The position numbers and the translations under genes were made by a program. From Clostridiales bacterium (GTDB taxonomy: Bacteria; Bacillota; Clostridia; Lachnospirales; WQUN01): DNA of 9,149 nt. The notes under the pieces were generated by a model, which was not told the DNA's origin, did not search any database, and saw only the letters and a program-made list of their open reading frames with translations. Location: assembly GCA_031269415.1 (NCBI GenBank), contig JAISZF010000179.1:1-9149 (forward strand). The letters run 5' to 3'. Within the stretch, counting starts at the first letter, position 1. Every line of letters begins with the position of its first letter. This document shows, piece after piece, positions 5,704-9,149 of this stretch.

Positions 5704-7068
5704 TTACAAGATAAACATCGCGGCGATAACCGCGGCGCATAATCCGGAAATTACAGGAATAAAATTCTTTCTGGCCAAGTCAACGGCGTTTACGCTGCAA
5801 ATCGCGGCCACCGGAATAACCGCCCACGGAATTATAGTCCCGCCGCCGACCCATACAGTGATAATCTGGCCTAAAGCCGCGAGGCCAGCCCTATCTATTG
5901 TAATCGCGTTCGAAAAGGTATGAGCGACAGAACCGACCAGCGGCAGGCCCGAGAACCCCGAACCGTCCAACCCGGTGACGAAACCAATCAGCGACTGTAC
6001 AATGACGACGGGAATTTTAGTCAGCGGTACGCTGTTTGACAATACAATGCCGATATCGTTCAGAATCCCCGTGGCGTTTTCACCCAGAATCTTCTTCGCG
6101 GTATCCTGCCCGCCTAGGAAGAATAGCCCGCCGATCACGATCACCGGCGCGAATATCTTCAAGCCGAACATAAACCCCTCGCGCAGGAAATCCGTGGATT
6201 TTTCGAGGGCTTCCATGAGACCATATCGTACAATTGAGGCCGCGCACATAATCAGCAGCACCGAACCGCCGACAAGCGCGGAGGCGTCTCCGCCGCGTAT
6301 CTTAAACACCTGCGCGGCGATCAGGTCCAACACGAACACAGCCACGGTCAGAATAGCCACAGCCTTGGCGCCGGGTCTAATCTCCGGAACCGCGTCCTCC
6401 GCCGCACCGGTTTCCTCCGCGCCGCTTTTCATTTCCCGCCTCATCATGAAAAACGCGACAGCCACGGCGACGACCGAAGCAATCAGCCACAGCGGGATAC
6501 TCGCGAGGATAATATCGTTTGCCTCTAAACCCGCGCCGTTAGCCGTAATAGTCGGCGCGCCGTTTATAAAATAGTCTCCGGACAGCGCGACGCCGTGCCC
6601 GAAGATATTCATAGCCACCGCCGCCCATATCGCGGGCAGTTTGGCGCGCAAGGCGGCCGGGAGCAGGATAGCGCCAATCAAAGCCACCGCCGGGGAAGGC
6701 CATATAGCGAAAGAAACGATCAGCATAACCGCGCCTAAAACAAAGAACGATACATTGCGGTTAACCATGAGTTTCTTAATAGGGGTCAGCATAATCTCAT
6801 CCGCGCCGAGCACGCGCAGTGAATGGGACATGGCGATAATAAGCGAGATAACAACAATTGTACTCCAAAGTTCACCTCCGGAGACCACAAGCGCGTTGAA
6901 GATCACCTGCATCGCGCTTATTACATTTCCATTGGCGGAAACCAGTCCGATCAACAGCAAGCCCACTACGCACGGAATGATAATGTCTTTCTTCAGCGCC
7001 ATCGTTACTAAAATGACAAGCACCATCAATATATATATGTAGTGCAAAACCCCCAGTGTTACAGTCAT
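5704..7068 (-). CDS. Polytopic membrane transporter, ion-transporter-superfamily-like
   Basis: A 454-residue, very hydrophobic protein with about eleven or twelve membrane segments and a charged cytoplasmic loop near 209-233 (RREMKSGAEE onward) that divides it into two halves. Each half has a Gly/Ser/Pro-rich broken-helix region, SGDYFINGAPT (163-173) and GLDGSGFSGLP (366-376). That duplicated, discontinuous-helix layout is typical of the ion transporter superfamily (citrate, dicarboxylate, gluconate and NhaC/NhaD-like carriers). I cannot name the exact family or substrate; an organic-anion carrier coupled to H+ or Na+ is the best guess. Start ATG 7068 follows GGGGGA seven bases upstream. That ribosome-binding site lies directly after the stop of the upstream flavoprotein gene, with 12 bases between the genes, so translation is probably coupled and the two products act on related molecules. 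It is last in the operon and ends at a hairpin shared with the convergent CAP gene. Confidence 0.75.
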   Translation of the reverse strand: MTVTLGVLHYIYILMVLVILVTMALKKDIIIPCVVGLLLIGLVSANGNVISAMQVIFNALVVSGGELWSTIVVISLIIAMSHSLRVLGADEIMLTPIKKLMVNRNVSFFVLGAVMLIVSFAIWPSPAVALIGAILLPAALRAKLPAIWAAVAMNIFGHGVALSGDYFINGAPTITANGAGLEANDIILASIPLWLIASVVAVAVAFFMMRREMKSGAEETGAAEDAVPEIRPGAKAVAILTVAVFVLDLIAAQVFKIRGGDASALVGGSVLLIMCAASIVRYGLMEALEKSTDFLREGFMFGLKIFAPVIVIGGLFFLGGQDTAKKILGENATGILNDIGIVLSNSVPLTKIPVVIVQSLIGFVTGLDGSGFSGLPLVGSVAHTFSNAITIDRAGLAALGQIITVWVGGGTIIPWAVIPVAAICSVNAVDLARKNFIPVISGLCAAVIAAMFIL

Positions 7069-7080
7069 AGCAATCCCCCA

Positions 7081-8376
7081 TCAATTATACGATTCTTTGG
7101 TGTTAGAAACCGCGCGATTAAATACGCCTTTCAGCCCCGCCTCTGTCACGCGGCGTTCTATGTCGGCGATATCCGTCGTATACAGCCCATTCGCTATTAT
7201 TTCGGTGTATAATACTGATCCCGAAAATGTGAACTTCTGTCCCATTCCCACATCCGTCCCCATAGCCTCGCGAACTCGTTTTACGGCGTAACCCGTCGCA
7301 AGCGTTTCAGGCAGAGTCAGTGCTTCGCCGCCTTGAGCGTACATAGCCGCGTTATGCCCCGCCAGCGTCCCTGTCACTATCGCCTCCGTATGGCCAACCA
7401 GCAGCCCCGCTTTCTCGCCGCAGCAGAAGAGGTTGTCTACACCGTTAACCTTCAGGCTGTCGTCCCGCGGGGCCATTTCAAAATAGCGCATGGAATTGCC
7501 GCGCCCGCCGGCATACGGGTCTTCATAGCGCGCGTTCTCCATTCCGGGGATTTGTCGCAGCAGATCCAAGCTGTAATATGGACTCATCAATTTGGCGTGC
7601 CCCGTATCCAGCAGCACAAGATTATCCACGAATTCCGGCATCGTATATTGCTGACAGGCTTTTATAACCAGCTTGTCCGATTTCAGTTCCGGCGGAACCG
7701 GTACTAGCGCCACGCCGGTTTCATTCAGCCGCTTCTGAATATCCTCGGACAGCGACTCTTTAAAGAGTTTGCAGGAACCGCTCATAGCGCCTGTCTCTCC
7801 GGTCGGCTTCTTTCCGGTCATCTCGGAAACGCCCGCAAGACCCGTAAGGCTTACGCGCCCGCCGAAACTTGGGCAGCGCAGAATACACATAGCGCAGCCG
7901 TTCCCATACTTCGCGCAGTTGATCATCGGACCCGCTGTTCCCGTGGCGTCGATGAACACGTCCGCCCCGTACTTCCTTTCAGCGCCGTCCGAAACGGCTT
8001 CTATGCGTCCGCCTTTCATATAAACTTTGTTAACGCGCGCGTTGAACACAATATCAACGCCAAGCCTCTTTAAATGTAACATTACCGCGTTGTGTATCGC
8101 CGCTATATCGTACAGGCTGGCGTGTTTGTGCCCTGGAAACTCTATATCTCGATGCCTGGCGTATTCGTCGCATATCGTGAACAAATCGCCGCCGCCCATG
8201 GCGATCATTTCTTCCGTCGCTGTGTAACGACCGTTATTACGCATTATACCGCCCACCAGCCCTGTTCCCAGCAGCATATCCGTCCGTTCCAGCAAAACTG
8301 CGTTAATGCCCGCCCTACGCGCGCTTGTCGCGGCGGCGCAGCCCGCCCAGCCTCCGCCGGCGATTACTGCCGTCAT
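7081..8376 (-). CDS. FAD-dependent oxidoreductase (FAD_oxidored type)
   Basis: A 431-residue soluble flavoprotein. The start is ATG 8376 with GGGGTGAT just upstream. A TTG at 8412 would add 12 residues but lies between the -10 box and the expected transcript start, so it is rejected. The N-terminus MTAVIAGGGWAGCAAATSAR is a Rossmann fold with G7-x-G9-x-x-G12 and E30 at the end of the second strand for the FAD ribose. VFIDATGTAG (140-149) is the second nucleotide-contact motif. NLFCCGEKAG (about 315-324) followed by GHTEAIVTGTLAGHNAA is the C-terminal FAD-closing motif of this superfamily. It resembles the FAD_oxidored group (PF12831), distantly related to fumarate-reductase and GidA-like proteins. 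A cysteine cluster C161-x2-C164-x3-C168, with C154 nearby, is unusual. No signal peptide or FMN/heme domain is seen, so it acts in the cytoplasm. First gene of an operon with the transporter; substrate unknown. Confidence 0.85.
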   Translation of the reverse strand: MTAVIAGGGWAGCAAATSARRAGINAVLLERTDMLLGTGLVGGIMRNNGRYTATEEMIAMGGGDLFTICDEYARHRDIEFPGHKHASLYDIAAIHNAVMLHLKRLGVDIVFNARVNKVYMKGGRIEAVSDGAERKYGADVFIDATGTAGPMINCAKYGNGCAMCILRCPSFGGRVSLTGLAGVSEMTGKKPTGETGAMSGSCKLFKESLSEDIQKRLNETGVALVPVPPELKSDKLVIKACQQYTMPEFVDNLVLLDTGHAKLMSPYYSLDLLRQIPGMENARYEDPYAGGRGNSMRYFEMAPRDDSLKVNGVDNLFCCGEKAGLLVGHTEAIVTGTLAGHNAAMYAQGGEALTLPETLATGYAVKRVREAMGTDVGMGQKFTFSGSVLYTEIIANGLYTTDIADIERRVTEAGLKGVFNRAVSNTKESYN

Positions 8377-8403
8377 AACATCACCCCATTCCAGAGATAG
8401 CTC

Positions 8404-8433
8404 ATTATACAATGATTAAGCCGCGTTTATCAA
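8404..8433 (-). promoter_or_regulatory. Sigma-A promoter of the flavoprotein-transporter operon
   Basis: On the - strand there is -35 TTGATA (8433-8428), an 18-bp spacer and -10 TATAAT (8409-8404). The predicted start near 8397 leaves a leader of about 20 bases and fixes the coding start at 8376. It is divergent from the promoter of the Uma2 gene, with about 20 bases between the two -35 boxes. Confidence 0.75.
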
Positions 8434-8453
8434 TATGGCGAGGCGTACAAAAA

Positions 8454-8483
8454 TTGACACGCGTAAATTCACTATGCTATACT
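8454..8483 (+). promoter_or_regulatory. Sigma-A promoter of the Uma2-family gene
   Basis: Consensus -35 TTGACA (8454-8459), an 18-bp spacer and -10 TATACT (8478-8483) preceded by TGC (extended -10). It drives the short leader containing AAGGGGG at about 8492-8498. Confidence 0.8.
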
Positions 8484-8504
8484 TCTGTTTAAAGGGGGCA
8501 TAGC

Positions 8505-9068
8505 ATGAGCGAAATAAAATATGTTGAGAACAGGACATACGAAAAAATTGACGGCAAGATTTATTTGATGGCGAGGCCAAGCTTAAATCATGTGACCATA
8601 TCCGCTAATATTTGGAAGATCTTTTCAAGATTTCTTGCGGGTAAAGTATGTAAAGCCTATATTGAGCCGGATGTTTTTCTAGATGATGATAACAATTTTG
8701 TGCCGGATGTTATAATTGTCTGTGATAAAAGCAAGAGAAAGGGAAAAGGAATCTATGGCGCGCCTGATTTAGTTGCTGAGGTTCTGTCCCCAAGTACCGC
8801 GAAAATAGATTTAGCTGATAAAAAGGCGGCGTACGAAAAGCATGGCGTGAAAGAGTATTGGATCATTGATCCTGTATCTAAAGCGATTTCAGTATATCAT
8901 TTAGAAGCCGGCCTCCTTAATTTAAACAATGTGTATTTTCATAAAACAGAGGAAGAAAAAGAGAGCTTGCCGGATGACGATTTGAAATCGTTGGCGCCTG
9001 AATTCAACGTAAGTTTTTTTGATGATTTAGCGGTAAAACTGGAAGAGATATTTGAAGAATTGGAATAG
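8505..9068 (+). CDS. Uma2-family (DUF820) PD-(D/E)XK-fold protein
   Basis: A 187-residue protein of the Uma2/DUF820 family, which adopts a restriction-endonuclease-like fold; most members have no proven function. Start ATG 8505 follows AAGGGGG at about 8492-8498. Visible family motifs are IEPDVFLDD (53-61), FVPDVIIVCD (65-74) with D68, GAPDLVAEVLSPST (85-98) with D88 and E92, then KKAAYEKHGVKEYWIIDP (106-123). The acidic residues D68, E92 and the following lysines are the probable metal-site residues. The C-terminal part is acidic (PDDDLKSLAPEF, KLEEIFEELE) and the length of about 190 matches the family. It is monocistronic, with a strong promoter and a terminator built from its own stop codon. 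These genes are often multicopy in cyanobacteria and some Firmicutes; here no toxin, antitoxin or transposase gene lies beside it, so no defence role is claimed. Confidence 0.88.
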   Translation: MSEIKYVENRTYEKIDGKIYLMARPSLNHVTISANIWKIFSRFLAGKVCKAYIEPDVFLDDDNNFVPDVIIVCDKSKRKGKGIYGAPDLVAEVLSPSTAKIDLADKKAAYEKHGVKEYWIIDPVSKAISVYHLEAGLLNLNNVYFHKTEEEKESLPDDDLKSLAPEFNVSFFDDLAVKLEEIFEELE

Positions 9069-9087
9069 CGCCTAATGGGCGCTTTTT
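9067..9087 (+). terminator. Terminator overlapping the stop codon of the Uma2 gene
   Basis: Arms AGCGCC (9067-9072) and GGCGCT (9078-9083) with a 5-base loop are followed by TTTT. The first two bases of the stem are the last two of the TAG stop. The stem is short, so it may be moderate in strength. Confidence 0.7.
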
Positions 9088-9119
9088 GACAAAGCATACT
9101 ATCGAGGTGAGGTTATTAT

Positions 9120-9149
9120 ATGGAATCAGAGGTTGTATACGCAAGTTTC
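9120..9149 (+). CDS. Start of an unidentified gene, cut by right window edge
   Basis: ATG 9120 opens a frame MESEVVYASF that runs off the window. It is preceded by the strong ribosome-binding site GAGGTGAGG at 9104-9112, seven bases upstream. Ten residues are too few to assign a family. TTGACA at 9086-9091 falls in the T-run of the previous terminator and has no -10 partner at the right distance. Confidence 0.5.
   Translation, partial: MESEVVYASF

Noticed and set aside
5975..6574. 199-residue open frame on the + strand
   Set aside because: It is antisense to the transporter gene, lacks a ribosome-binding site and has no membrane or domain pattern of its own.
8377..8412. Longer flavoprotein start at TTG 8412
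   Set aside because: That codon lies next to the -10 box, upstream of the predicted transcript start, and has no ribosome-binding site; ATG 8376 has one.
8505..9068. Uma2 protein as part of a defence or toxin-antitoxin system
   Set aside because: It stands alone with its own promoter and terminator, and no partner gene or mobile element signature is visible beside it.
9086..9091. TTGACA before the last partial gene as a -35 box
   Set aside because: It is part of the previous terminator's T-run and no -10 box occurs 16-18 bases downstream.

Overview
The window looks like chromosomal DNA from an endospore-forming Firmicute, most likely of class Clostridia. The reasons are strong GGGGG/GGAGG ribosome-binding sites, TTG and GTG starts, a zinc-ribbon form of ribosomal protein L28, a Clostridia-style surface protein with stalk and CAP domains, and above all a tiny spoVM-like gene, which occurs only in spore formers. 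Base composition is moderate and even. No tRNA, rRNA, CRISPR array, insertion sequence or prophage was seen.

Layout from left to right: the 3' part of a GNAT acetyltransferase (cut by the window edge) and rpmB (L28) lie on the + strand. Convergent to them on the - strand is a cluster read uppP, then a 47-residue two-helix membrane protein, then a 23-residue SpoVM-like peptide. The last two are very short and easily missed; the shared bidirectional terminator at 934-966 separates spoVM from rpmB. The spoVM/rpmB neighbourhood matches the arrangement known in Bacillus subtilis and supports the SpoVM call. Divergent from uppP is a DEAD-box RNA helicase with a C-terminal DbpA-type RNA-binding domain (+), closed by a strong terminator. 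Next is a secreted 540-residue protein (+) with a TTG start, two copper-amine-oxidase-N-like stalk repeats, a thioredoxin-like domain without cysteines, a long Thr/Pro linker and a CAP (SCP/PR-1, YkwD-like) domain. It has a near-consensus promoter whose -35 box lies between two 9-bp direct repeats.

Convergent to that gene is a two-gene operon on the - strand: a cytosolic FAD-dependent oxidoreductase followed 12 bases later by a polytopic membrane transporter. This suggests uptake (or export) of a small molecule that the flavoenzyme reduces or oxidises; the substrate cannot be read from sequence. Divergent from the operon is a Uma2-family (DUF820, PD-(D/E)XK fold) protein (+) with its own promoter and terminator, and the first ten codons of another + strand gene end the window.

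The points most worth a second look are the unannotated uppP / 47-aa / spoVM cluster, the cysteine-free thioredoxin-like domain in the CAP protein, and the flavoprotein-transporter operon. Most of the rest is housekeeping or well-known families. I did not find a convincing new multi-gene defence or mobile system.
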